64,000 nt of DNA, from positions 31,029-95,028 of the forward strand of contig NZ_KB907938.1 of the NCBI RefSeq assembly GCF_000382285.1. Reading direction: 5' to 3'. The translations under genes were made by a program, and so were the position numbers. Shown in pieces: positions 50,497 to 57,946 of the stretch; positions within the stretch are counted from its first letter, which is position 1; every line of letters starts with the position of its first letter. The notes beneath the pieces were generated by a model. The model made no database searches. It was not told where the DNA came from and worked only from the letters and a program-made list of their open reading frames with translations. Source of the stretch: Solimonas variicoloris DSM 15731. GTDB lineage: Bacteria > Pseudomonadota > Gammaproteobacteria > Nevskiales > Nevskiaceae.

Positions 50497-51537
50497 ATGT
50501 CGCGTCTTTCATCGAGGCTGGCGCTCGGCCTCGTGCTGCTGTGCCTGAGCACCACCAGCCACGCCGGCCTGTTCGATGGTCTGCAGCAGACCCTGTCGGC
50601 GCTGTCGGCCTCGCTCGCGCAGACCCGCGCCGCCTTCCAGGCGACGATGGCGCGCTTCGAGGCGGCGATGGCGGAGACCGCCGACCGCCTCGCCGGCCGC
50701 TATCTGGAGCCGACCACCGGCACCGTCAGCTTCGAGGAGGCCCTGGTTCACCAGGGCATTGGCCGCAACGCGCTGTACATCCGCCCGCAGGCCGAGTCGG
50801 CAACCCTGGCGCCGGCGGTGATCTTCCTGCACTTCGGCAGAGGCACGCCCAAGGCGATGGCCAATCTGATCCACGCCGGCGATCTGGCCGCGTACGACGG
50901 CGCCTGGGTCATCCTGCCGAGCGCCGAGAACCGGCACTGGAACGAAGACCCGGCCTCCGACAACGGCATCGACGACGTCGGCTATCTGGCGGCGCTGATC
51001 GCCGACGCCGTCGCCCGCCATCCGATCGATCCCCAGCGCATCTATCTTGCCGGCATGTCGAACGGCGGCTTCATGGCCGCACGCTTCGCCTGCGAACGGC
51101 CGCAGCTGATCGCCGCCGCCGCGCAGGTCGTCGCGACGATGCGCAAATCGCAGGACGCCGTCTGCGCGCCGGCCGCCGCCGTGCCGATGACGCTGATCCT
51201 CGGCACCAACGACGCGCTCGTGAACTACAACGCCCGCTACGGACTGCTGTCGGCGGCGCAGACCTTCGCACGCTGGCAGAGGACCAACGGCTGCGATCCG
51301 TCCGGCGTGCTCGACGACGCGATTCCCGATATCGCCCGCGACGGCACGACGACGGTGCTGTCGCACAACGAAGTCTGCAGCTCCGGCGCGGCGGTGCAGC
51401 TCTACACCGTCGACAACGGCGGCCACACCTGGCCGGAAGGCGCCTACGAGGACGCCAAGCTGCGCCTCGGCCGCACCTCGCACGATTTCTCGGCGACGGC
51501 GGCGATCTGGGATTTCTTCAAGGACTACAGCCGGTAG
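50497..51537 (+). CDS. Secreted PHB-depolymerase/feruloyl-esterase-type hydrolase (LpqC family), copy A
   Basis: 346 residues: signal peptide (MSRLSSRLALGLVLLCLSTTSHAG), a helical stretch (about 28-65, coiled-coil-like) and an alpha/beta-hydrolase domain of the COG3509 (LpqC/poly-3-hydroxybutyrate depolymerase) type. Triad: Ser188 in GMSNGGF, Asp239 in GTNDALV, His310 in NGGHTWPEG. It would cleave ester bonds of a polymer or side chain outside the cytosol. It resembles the gene at 54340 throughout the catalytic domain. Both flank the Ig-repeat lipoprotein. Substrate not known. Confidence 0.88.
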   Translation: MSRLSSRLALGLVLLCLSTTSHAGLFDGLQQTLSALSASLAQTRAAFQATMARFEAAMAETADRLAGRYLEPTTGTVSFEEALVHQGIGRNALYIRPQAESATLAPAVIFLHFGRGTPKAMANLIHAGDLAAYDGAWVILPSAENRHWNEDPASDNGIDDVGYLAALIADAVARHPIDPQRIYLAGMSNGGFMAARFACERPQLIAAAAQVVATMRKSQDAVCAPAAAVPMTLILGTNDALVNYNARYGLLSAAQTFARWQRTNGCDPSGVLDDAIPDIARDGTTTVLSHNEVCSSGAAVQLYTVDNGGHTWPEGAYEDAKLRLGRTSHDFSATAAIWDFFKDYSR

Positions 51538-51539
51538 TC

Positions 51540-51562
51540 GCCGGCGCCTTCCGGGCGCCGGC
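51540..51562 (+). terminator. Possible terminator hairpin after esterase copy A
   Basis: GCCGGCGCC and GGCGCCGGC form a 9-bp stem with a 5-base loop, right after the stop. No T-run follows, so termination is uncertain. Confidence 0.45.
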
Positions 51563-51682
51563 ATCTCGCCCTACGTCTTCTTTGCGCGCGCGTCAGCACG
51601 CGTGCCGGGCGAGCTTTTTTCACGAGACGGCAATGCAACTGACTTATTCTCCGCGCCTGCTGGCAATGGGGTTGTTCCTACT

Positions 51683-51698
51683 ATTGTCGTAGGACAAT
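51683..51698. promoter_or_regulatory. Inverted repeat, possible operator of the Ig-repeat lipoprotein gene
   Basis: ATTGTC-GTAG-GACAAT, a perfect 6-bp inverted repeat with a 4-base spacer. It overlaps a second, imperfect repeat (TTGTTCCTAC/GTAGGACAA), ~170 bases upstream of the start codon. The binding protein is unknown. Confidence 0.35.
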
Positions 51699-51869
51699 TT
51701 CTGCAATAGCGTGTAAGCATCGCTCGTATCAGCGCGCGATACGCAGACGCTGCGCGGTGCGGAGGTCGTCTTTTCCGCCGCGCGGGCGCACATAAGCAAT
51801 TTCGGGGATTCATCGTCCGGACCGCCCGCGGTCCGCGACATCACGCATCAGTTCTTGTTGGGGAAGTCC

Positions 51870-54203
51870 ATGGATGGTTTCGACAAACGCCGCGCGCCCG
51901 CGCGGGGATGGGCCCTGTGCGGCCTGCTGTTCGGCGCGGCGCTGAGCGCCTGCTCCGGCGGCGATCACCAGAACGGCAACGCCACGCTGCCGGCGCCGAA
52001 GATCACCTTCAGCGCCGCCGCCGGCGAAGCGGTGCCTGGCGCGACCCTGCCCTTCGCCTGGAACGTCAGCGACGCAACCGATTGCACGGCCAGCGGCGGC
52101 ACCACGAGCAGCGGCTGGAGCGGCACGCTGCCGACCAGCGGCTACGCGATGGTGACGGTGCCGGTGACGGCCGGCACCTACACCTACGTGCTGAGCTGCA
52201 ACAACGGCGACCAGACCAGCAGCATGGACGTCACGGTCAAGGTTTCGAACAGCGTCGCCGGCCCCGGCATCACGCTGACGCCGGCCACACAGACGATGCA
52301 GCTCGGCGGCAGCGCGACGCGCATCAGCTGGTCGGCCCCGAGCGCGGTGCAGTGCACCGGCAGCGGCAACGATCCGGCGTGGACCGGCAGCAAGGCGCTG
52401 AGCGGCGGCTACACGCCGGCGCCGACCGCAGCCGGCGCGTATCTGTACACGCTCAGCTGCACCAATGCGCAGGGCGGCCTCAATCTGGCGAGCTCGATCG
52501 TCATCGTCACGCAGGCCGGCCCGGCGCTGACGATCGCCCTGTCGTCACCGAAGATCCAGGCCGGCGGCACGAGCACGCTGAGCTGGACCGCCAGCGGCGC
52601 GACGCAGTGCAGCGCGCTCGGCGACGATCCGGCGTGGACGGCCACGACGCCATCGAAGAGCGGCGGCAGCTTCGCCATCGGCGGGCTCGCCGCCGGCGCC
52701 TACACCTACACGCTGAGCTGCCGTGACGCGAGCGGCGCCAGCAATGAAGCCTCGGCCGTGCTCTCGGTCGGCGCGCTGCCGCCGCCGAGCTTCGGCAGCT
52801 TCAGCGGCGTCACCGGCAATCCGACGACGCTGAGCTGGGACTTCGGCGGCGCCAGCCTCTGCACGGCCTACAGCGGCAACGTGCCGGCGTGGACCGGCAG
52901 CCGCGATGCGAGCGGCAGCGAAAGCGTGTCGCTCGACGGCGCGAGCCTCGCCGCGGATGGCAGCGCGCTCTACACGCTGGTCTGCGAAGGCAGCGGCGGC
53001 AAGACCTCGGCGAGCACCGTGGTGCCGGCGACCGGCTCCGCGGCGCCGACCGGTACGCTGGCAGCGACGCCGTCGCAGATCGCGCCGGGTTCGTCGTTCA
53101 CGCTGGACTGGGCCGCCGACAGCGCGTCCATCTGCACCGCCAGCGGCGGCGACGGCAGTACCTGGAGCGGCAACAAGGCCGGCACGGGTTCGCAGACGCT
53201 GGTCGCGCCGACGGCGCCGGGCGTCTACACCTACCGCCTCGCCTGCGCCGCCGGCGCGGGCAGCGACAGCAGCCAGACCGAGGTCTATGTGACGGTCGGC
53301 GACGCCAAGCCGACGCTCGAACTCAGTGTCAACGACGGCGCCAGCGCCGCGCTCAACGCCGGCGACGCCCTGACCCTGAAGTGGTCGGCCCAGAACGCCG
53401 TGTTCTGCAGCGCGCAGGGCGGCATCGCCAACCGCGGCGGCTGGAGCGGCGCGCAGCCGCTCGGCAGCGAGGGCCTGTCGATCAGCACCACCGGCCTCGA
53501 CGGCCACTACGACTTCGCGCTGCGCTGCGGCGTGCCCGGCGGCGAAAGCGTCGTCAAGCTGGTCGGCGTCGACGTCACCGGTGATGCCGACCAATGCGGC
53601 ATCGGCACGCACTCGCTGCTGCTGACCGGCGCCGGCGTCGAAGTGCCATGGCGCCGCGTCGCCAACGTCGCGGTGAAGATCCGCAGCTCGGTCGGCGAAA
53701 CGCCGGTCGGCGTCATCAGCGCCGGCGACGGCAGCGAAGTGATCGACGCAGACCTCGACACCTACACGCAGCTGCTGCTGCCGCTCGACCTGTTCGGCAT
53801 CGGCAACATCGTCGTCGACGTCTACTCGACCGATCTGAACGAGGACGGCTCGATCCGCCCGCTGCCGATCAAGAAAGGTCAGCGCGCCGGCTTCATCGTG
53901 TCGAACCCGAACCAGGCGCTGTCGCTGTCGCTGCTCGGTCTCGACAGCCTGGCGCCGATCACCGGCGTCGACGCCGACGGCCAGGTCACACCCGGCGCAC
54001 TCGACTACAGCAACGCCAACGGCCTGCAGCTCGACGCGCTGTATCTGGTCAACGACGGCGGCAAGTCCTTCGTCTCCTTCCCGCTCGACGACGCCACCGT
54101 CGACGCCGGCGTCTACGGCATCCGCTACAAGATGAAGGGTGGCCTGATCGCAGTCGCCAAGATGCTGAACGTCTACGGCGCCTGCGTCACCAACCAGGAC
54201 TGA
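51870..54203 (+). CDS. Large lipoprotein with six Ig-like repeats and a novel C-terminal domain
   Basis: 777 residues. Lipoprotein signal with lipobox LSAC (Cys28), then six ~85-residue repeats, each with a W core and one Cys pair: 72/110, 162/197, 247/284, 331/372, 422/459 and 513/553. Each repeat follows C-x-A/G-S...W-x-G...G-x-Y-x-L-x-C. Repeat spacing and strand-like pattern suggest Ig-like beta-sandwiches. A ~200-residue C-terminal domain follows, bounded by Cys576 and Cys772, rich in Asp and strands, which I do not recognise. ATG 51870 with GGGGA upstream. Flanked by two paralogous secreted esterases; a surface scaffold or substrate binder is inferred. Confidence 0.85.
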   Translation: MDGFDKRRAPARGWALCGLLFGAALSACSGGDHQNGNATLPAPKITFSAAAGEAVPGATLPFAWNVSDATDCTASGGTTSSGWSGTLPTSGYAMVTVPVTAGTYTYVLSCNNGDQTSSMDVTVKVSNSVAGPGITLTPATQTMQLGGSATRISWSAPSAVQCTGSGNDPAWTGSKALSGGYTPAPTAAGAYLYTLSCTNAQGGLNLASSIVIVTQAGPALTIALSSPKIQAGGTSTLSWTASGATQCSALGDDPAWTATTPSKSGGSFAIGGLAAGAYTYTLSCRDASGASNEASAVLSVGALPPPSFGSFSGVTGNPTTLSWDFGGASLCTAYSGNVPAWTGSRDASGSESVSLDGASLAADGSALYTLVCEGSGGKTSASTVVPATGSAAPTGTLAATPSQIAPGSSFTLDWAADSASICTASGGDGSTWSGNKAGTGSQTLVAPTAPGVYTYRLACAAGAGSDSSQTEVYVTVGDAKPTLELSVNDGASAALNAGDALTLKWSAQNAVFCSAQGGIANRGGWSGAQPLGSEGLSISTTGLDGHYDFALRCGVPGGESVVKLVGVDVTGDADQCGIGTHSLLLTGAGVEVPWRRVANVAVKIRSSVGETPVGVISAGDGSEVIDADLDTYTQLLLPLDLFGIGNIVVDVYSTDLNEDGSIRPLPIKKGQRAGFIVSNPNQALSLSLLGLDSLAPITGVDADGQVTPGALDYSNANGLQLDALYLVNDGGKSFVSFPLDDATVDAGVYGIRYKMKGGLIAVAKMLNVYGACVTNQD

Positions 54204-54227
54204 TCCCACCCGGTCCGCGACGATCCG

Positions 54228-54260
54228 CGGCGGCGCCCGAGAACTGGTCGGGCGCCGCCG
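54228..54260 (+). terminator. Hairpin after the Ig-repeat lipoprotein gene
   Basis: Perfect 13-bp stem CGGCGGCGCCCGA/TCGGGCGCCGCCG with a 7-base loop, 24 bases after the stop. No T-run follows. Confidence 0.55.
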
Positions 54261-54339
54261 ATCCTGCAAGCCCGAGCCGACGCTGCCGATCCGCCTTGGC
54301 GGAGCGGTCGGCGTTCTGCGTCCTCAAAACGAGTCCGCC

Positions 54340-55320
54340 ATGACGCTGTTCCGATCCTCACTGCTCGCCGCCACCCTGCTCTTCGCCGCCTGCGGCGGCG
54401 GCAACGGTGGCGCCGATGACGATGCTGCGAGCCCGCCGCCTTCGGTCGACGATCCGCAGATCGAAGCCGCCGCCGGCCGCGAGCCGGTCGCCATCGCCGG
54501 AACCCGCACCTTCGAAGAAACCGTGACCTGGGAAGGCCGCGCGCGACAGGTGATCTACGTCGCGCCGGACACCGCGTCCGGTCCGTCGACGCCCGCGCCG
54601 GCGATCGTGATGCTGCATTACGCGACCGGCACGCCGTCGGACTTCCTCAACGTCACCCGCATCGCCGAGCTGAGCGCGCGCACCGGCGCCTGGATCATCG
54701 CGCCGGCCGCCGAGCAGCGCCGCTGGAACGACGATCCGGCCCGCGACGGCGCCGACGACGTCGGCTTCCTCGCCGCGCTGATCGAACAGGCGGTCGCCCA
54801 GCGTCCGCTCGATGCCCGGCGCATCTACATGGCCGGCATGTCGAACGGCGGCTTCATGACCACACGCTTCGCCTGCGAGCATCCGGAGCTGATCGCCGCC
54901 GCCGCGTCGGTCGCCGCCGGCATGCGGCGCACCGCCGCGGCGGACTGCGCGCCGGCACGCGCGGTGCCGCTGCTGCTGATGCACGGCACCGACGACCGCA
55001 TCGTGCCCTACGACGGCAACGACGAGTTCGTCGCCGAATCCTCGCTGTTCTCAAGCTGGTCGCAACGCTCCGGCTGCATCGCCGGCGCGGCGCTGTACGA
55101 GACGCTGCCCGATCTGATCGACGACGGCACCACCACCACCGATGCCGTCGCCGAAGGCTGCACGCGCGGCGGCACGCGGCTCTATACGATCGGCGGCGGC
55201 GGCCACACCTGGCCGCAGTGGCAGACGCCGCTGGCGCTGCGCTGGCTGGGCCTGACGGCCGAGGACTTCAGCGCCAACGACGCGATCTGGGCCTTCTTCC
55301 GCAATCGCCGCTTGCCTTGA
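54340..55320 (+). CDS. PHB-depolymerase/feruloyl-esterase-type lipoprotein hydrolase (LpqC family), copy B
   Basis: 326 residues with a lipoprotein signal (MTLFRSSLLAATLLFAACG, lipobox Cys18) and an Asp/Pro-rich tether, then an alpha/beta-hydrolase domain. Triad Ser168 in GMSNGGF, Asp219 in GTDDRIV and His289 in GGGHTWPQ. Paralogue of the gene at 50497, with matching blocks such as WNDDPARDGADDVGFLAALI and RFACE-P-LIAAAA, but membrane-anchored instead of freely secreted. Acts on an ester at the cell surface or in the periplasm. Confidence 0.88.
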   Translation: MTLFRSSLLAATLLFAACGGGNGGADDDAASPPPSVDDPQIEAAAGREPVAIAGTRTFEETVTWEGRARQVIYVAPDTASGPSTPAPAIVMLHYATGTPSDFLNVTRIAELSARTGAWIIAPAAEQRRWNDDPARDGADDVGFLAALIEQAVAQRPLDARRIYMAGMSNGGFMTTRFACEHPELIAAAASVAAGMRRTAAADCAPARAVPLLLMHGTDDRIVPYDGNDEFVAESSLFSSWSQRSGCIAGAALYETLPDLIDDGTTTTDAVAEGCTRGGTRLYTIGGGGHTWPQWQTPLALRWLGLTAEDFSANDAIWAFFRNRRLP

Positions 55321-55387
55321 TGCCGTCGCAGCCCGGCGCCATGCGCTGCGGCTGGGACGGCCCGCCCTGGCAAAGAACCGCGGCGCG

Positions 55388-55621
55388 TCATCGCGCGGCC
55401 GGCGAAAACCAGCCCGCCAAGGCCGCATAGCGAACGGTCTCCGCGACGTTGCGCACCTGCAACTTCTCGTAGACGTGTCGTCGATGGTGCTCGATCGTGC
55501 GCACGGACACGCCGAGCTCCAGCGAAATCTCGCGCGTCGTCCGGCCTTCGACGATCAAGGAGAATGTCTGGAACTCGCGGTCGGTCAGGCTCGCCAATCG
55601 ATTTTGTTCGCTCATGCCCAT
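55388..55621 (-). CDS. Small LuxR-type HTH protein
   Basis: 77 residues that are only the LuxR/GerE DNA-binding domain: LTDREFQTFSLIVEGRTTREISLELGVSVRTIEHHRRHVYEKL. No receiver or autoinducer domain precedes it. It starts 62 bases after the GH3 stop on the same strand, so it may be the last gene of that operon. It could be a GerE-like complete regulator or the remnant of a longer gene; the upstream sequence gives no clear receiver domain. ATG 55621 or 55615. Confidence 0.75.
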   Translation of the reverse strand: MGMSEQNRLASLTDREFQTFSLIVEGRTTREISLELGVSVRTIEHHRRHVYEKLQVRNVAETVRYAALAGWFSPAAR

Positions 55622-55682
55622 GCCGCGTGTTCCGCGTCCGCGAAGCCGTTGGTCCCGCCGCCCTTCATGACCATGTCGGCAT

Positions 55683-57878
55683 TCAGGGCGGCAGGCGCTG
55701 ATCGGCCAGCGTCACCGCCTGCGCCGGCCCCAGATCCGTCGCTGAGTCGCCCAAGGCAAATTCGTACTGGCCGGGGCGGATCCGCCAGCCCTGCGACTCC
55801 CAGCCCGCGAGCAGGCGCGGATCGACCGTCACGCTGAGCTCGCGGCGCTCGCCGGGCTTGAGCGCGAGCTTCGCGAAACCGCACAGACGCAGCACCGGCT
55901 TGCCCTTGGCCTTGACCAGATACAGCTGCGGCGCGGCCTTGCCTTCGCGCGCTCCGATATTGCGCACGGAGAAGCTGGCCGCAACGCGGTTGCGATGGAC
56001 CTTCAGCTGCACCGGCCCCAGCTCGAATCGCGTATAGCTGAGGCCGTGCCCGAAGGCGAACAGCGGCGTCTGGCCTCGCGCCGCGTAGCCGCGATATCCG
56101 ACCTCGGCCCCTTCCGGATTCGCGATGATCTTGTCGGCGGCCGCGAAATCGAGACCGTATTCCTCGCCCAGCCCCGGCAGGGCACCGTGGAGATTCTGGC
56201 TTTCGCTCGCCGGAAAAGTGATGGGCAGGCGCCCCGAAGGATTGACGGCGCCGCTCAGGACGTCGGCGATGGCCTCGCCGCCCTTCTGGCCCGGATACCA
56301 GGCCTCGACGACGGCCTTGACCTCATCCCGCCACGGCATCAGCACCGGATTGCCGGTTTCGAGGACCACGACCGTCTTCGGATTCGCTTTCGCAACCGCC
56401 GCGATCAGTTCGTTCTGCGCGCCGCCGAGCGACAGGCTGCCGGAATCCCGACCTTCGGTCTCCCATTTGCTCGCGAAGACGATGGCGAGATCGGCGCGGG
56501 CCGCGCGGGCTGCGGCCACCGCGACGTCATAACCGGCATCGTAGGCGATGGTCGCCGACGGCAGCGCGGCTTTCAGGGCCTGCACCGGACTCGACGGCAC
56601 CAGGATCTGGCCGAGCGGCAGCTTCGCCAGATGATGTACGTCGGTGGGAATGACCGCCGCGGGACCGCCGACCGGCGTCACCTGGCTGGAGCCGCCGCCG
56701 GACATGACGCCGGCGATCGCGTAGCCGCCGACGATCAGGATCGACTGCTTGGCGTCCGTCAGCGGCAGCAGCTGATCGTTCTTGAGCAGAACGATGCCGT
56801 CCGCCGCCACGGCCCTCGCCACGGCCGCGTGCGCCTCGTAGTCGATCGGTCGCTTGACGGGTGCAGCGTCGGCGCCGACCGCGTACAGGGAGCGCAGGAT
56901 GCGGCGCACCGCGTCGGACAGCCGCTGCCGGGAAACACGCCCCGCGGCGAACTCGGCCTTGAGCGGCTCGGCAAACCATTGCCGCTTGTCCATCTCGGCG
57001 CCGGATTGCTGATCGAGGCCGGCGTTGAAGAAACCGACATCGTGGACCGCGCCCCAGTCGGACATGACCCAGCCCTTGTAGGCCCAGTCGCCCTTGAGCA
57101 CGCGGTTGAGCAGGAAATCGTTGCCGCAGGCGTAGTCGCCGTTGACCTTGTTGTAGGCGCACATCACCGCGCCCGGCTGGCCGCGCTCGATGCCGATCTC
57201 GAACGCGAGCAGGTCGCTCTCGCGTAACGCCGCCTCGGCGATCTGCGCATCGCCGCTGCGGCGCAGGGTCTCCTGATCGTTGAGCGCGAAGTGCTTGATG
57301 GTCGCCACCACGCCGGCATCCTGCACGCCGCGGATGTAGTCGCCGGCCAGCACGCCGGACAGCAGCGGGTCCTCGCCGAAGTATTCGAAATTGCGGCCGC
57401 CGCGCGGATCGCGCGTCAGGTTGACGCCGGGTGCGAGCAGCACGTTGAAGCCCTTGGCCCGGGCCTCCGCCGCCACCATCGCCCCGGCGCGGTAGGACAG
57501 CGCCGGATCGAACGTTGCCGCCAGCGCGAGCGAGGACGGCAGCACCGTCGCCACGTCACCTTCGCGCAGACCGAGCGGATTGACGACGCCGAGGCTGGCG
57601 TCCGTTTCGAGAATCTCCGGCGTGCCGAGCCGCTCGATCGCCGGCATCCGCCCGACGGCGATCGGCACGTTCGGAATCAGGCGCGTCGGCTTTCCAGGTT
57701 CGATCACCAGCGGCAGATGGGTCTGCAGAAAGTGAAAGCGCTCCTCGTCCGTCATCTGCGCTTCGACGGCGGCGGCACGCTGGTCGGGATCGCCAACAGC
57801 CGTGCGCGGCTTCGGATCGCTCGCCGCCGCGGTGAACGCGCAGGCGCCTGCGAGCAGGGCCGGCAGAATTTTTTTCAT
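55683..57878 (-). CDS. Glycoside hydrolase family 3 beta-glucosidase, periplasmic
   Basis: 731 residues with a signal peptide (MKKILPALLAGACAFTAAA), a GH3 TIM-barrel (about 60-310), the GH3 C-terminal alpha/beta domain (about 345-570) and a FnIII-like end (about 625-715). Nucleophile Asp274 is in VMSDWGAVHD; the acid/base Glu is in SKWETEGRDSGS (~470-480). KHFALNDQE and LLAPGVNLTRDPRGGRNFEYFGEDP are family blocks. It would release glucose from beta-linked glucosides. GAGGAG lies just upstream. Fourth gene of the esterase-FHS-TonB receptor operon. Confidence 0.93.
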   Translation of the reverse strand: MKKILPALLAGACAFTAAASDPKPRTAVGDPDQRAAAVEAQMTDEERFHFLQTHLPLVIEPGKPTRLIPNVPIAVGRMPAIERLGTPEILETDASLGVVNPLGLREGDVATVLPSSLALAATFDPALSYRAGAMVAAEARAKGFNVLLAPGVNLTRDPRGGRNFEYFGEDPLLSGVLAGDYIRGVQDAGVVATIKHFALNDQETLRRSGDAQIAEAALRESDLLAFEIGIERGQPGAVMCAYNKVNGDYACGNDFLLNRVLKGDWAYKGWVMSDWGAVHDVGFFNAGLDQQSGAEMDKRQWFAEPLKAEFAAGRVSRQRLSDAVRRILRSLYAVGADAAPVKRPIDYEAHAAVARAVAADGIVLLKNDQLLPLTDAKQSILIVGGYAIAGVMSGGGSSQVTPVGGPAAVIPTDVHHLAKLPLGQILVPSSPVQALKAALPSATIAYDAGYDVAVAAARAARADLAIVFASKWETEGRDSGSLSLGGAQNELIAAVAKANPKTVVVLETGNPVLMPWRDEVKAVVEAWYPGQKGGEAIADVLSGAVNPSGRLPITFPASESQNLHGALPGLGEEYGLDFAAADKIIANPEGAEVGYRGYAARGQTPLFAFGHGLSYTRFELGPVQLKVHRNRVAASFSVRNIGAREGKAAPQLYLVKAKGKPVLRLCGFAKLALKPGERRELSVTVDPRLLAGWESQGWRIRPGQYEFALGDSATDLGPAQAVTLADQRLPP

Positions 57879-57946
57879 CATGCACTCCTCCATGGCGAGG
57901 TCTCCGTCCGGGTGACCCTCGCTTGATCGTTGAACGTGGGGGCGTC

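Larger units (their letters stand above)
51538..51869. other. 332-bp intergenic region before the Ig-repeat lipoprotein
   Basis: No gene seen. It holds a GC hairpin (51540-51562) and an A/T-richer stretch (about 51640-51735) with the perfect inverted repeat ATTGTC-GTAG-GACAAT at 51683-51698. This is the likely promoter and control region of the lipoprotein gene. Confidence 0.6.

Noticed and set aside
55612..55690. Mini-ORF MVMKGGGTNGFADAEHAAWA before the LuxR protein
   Set aside because: Twenty codons with no ribosome site and no match to a receiver-domain end; probably chance.
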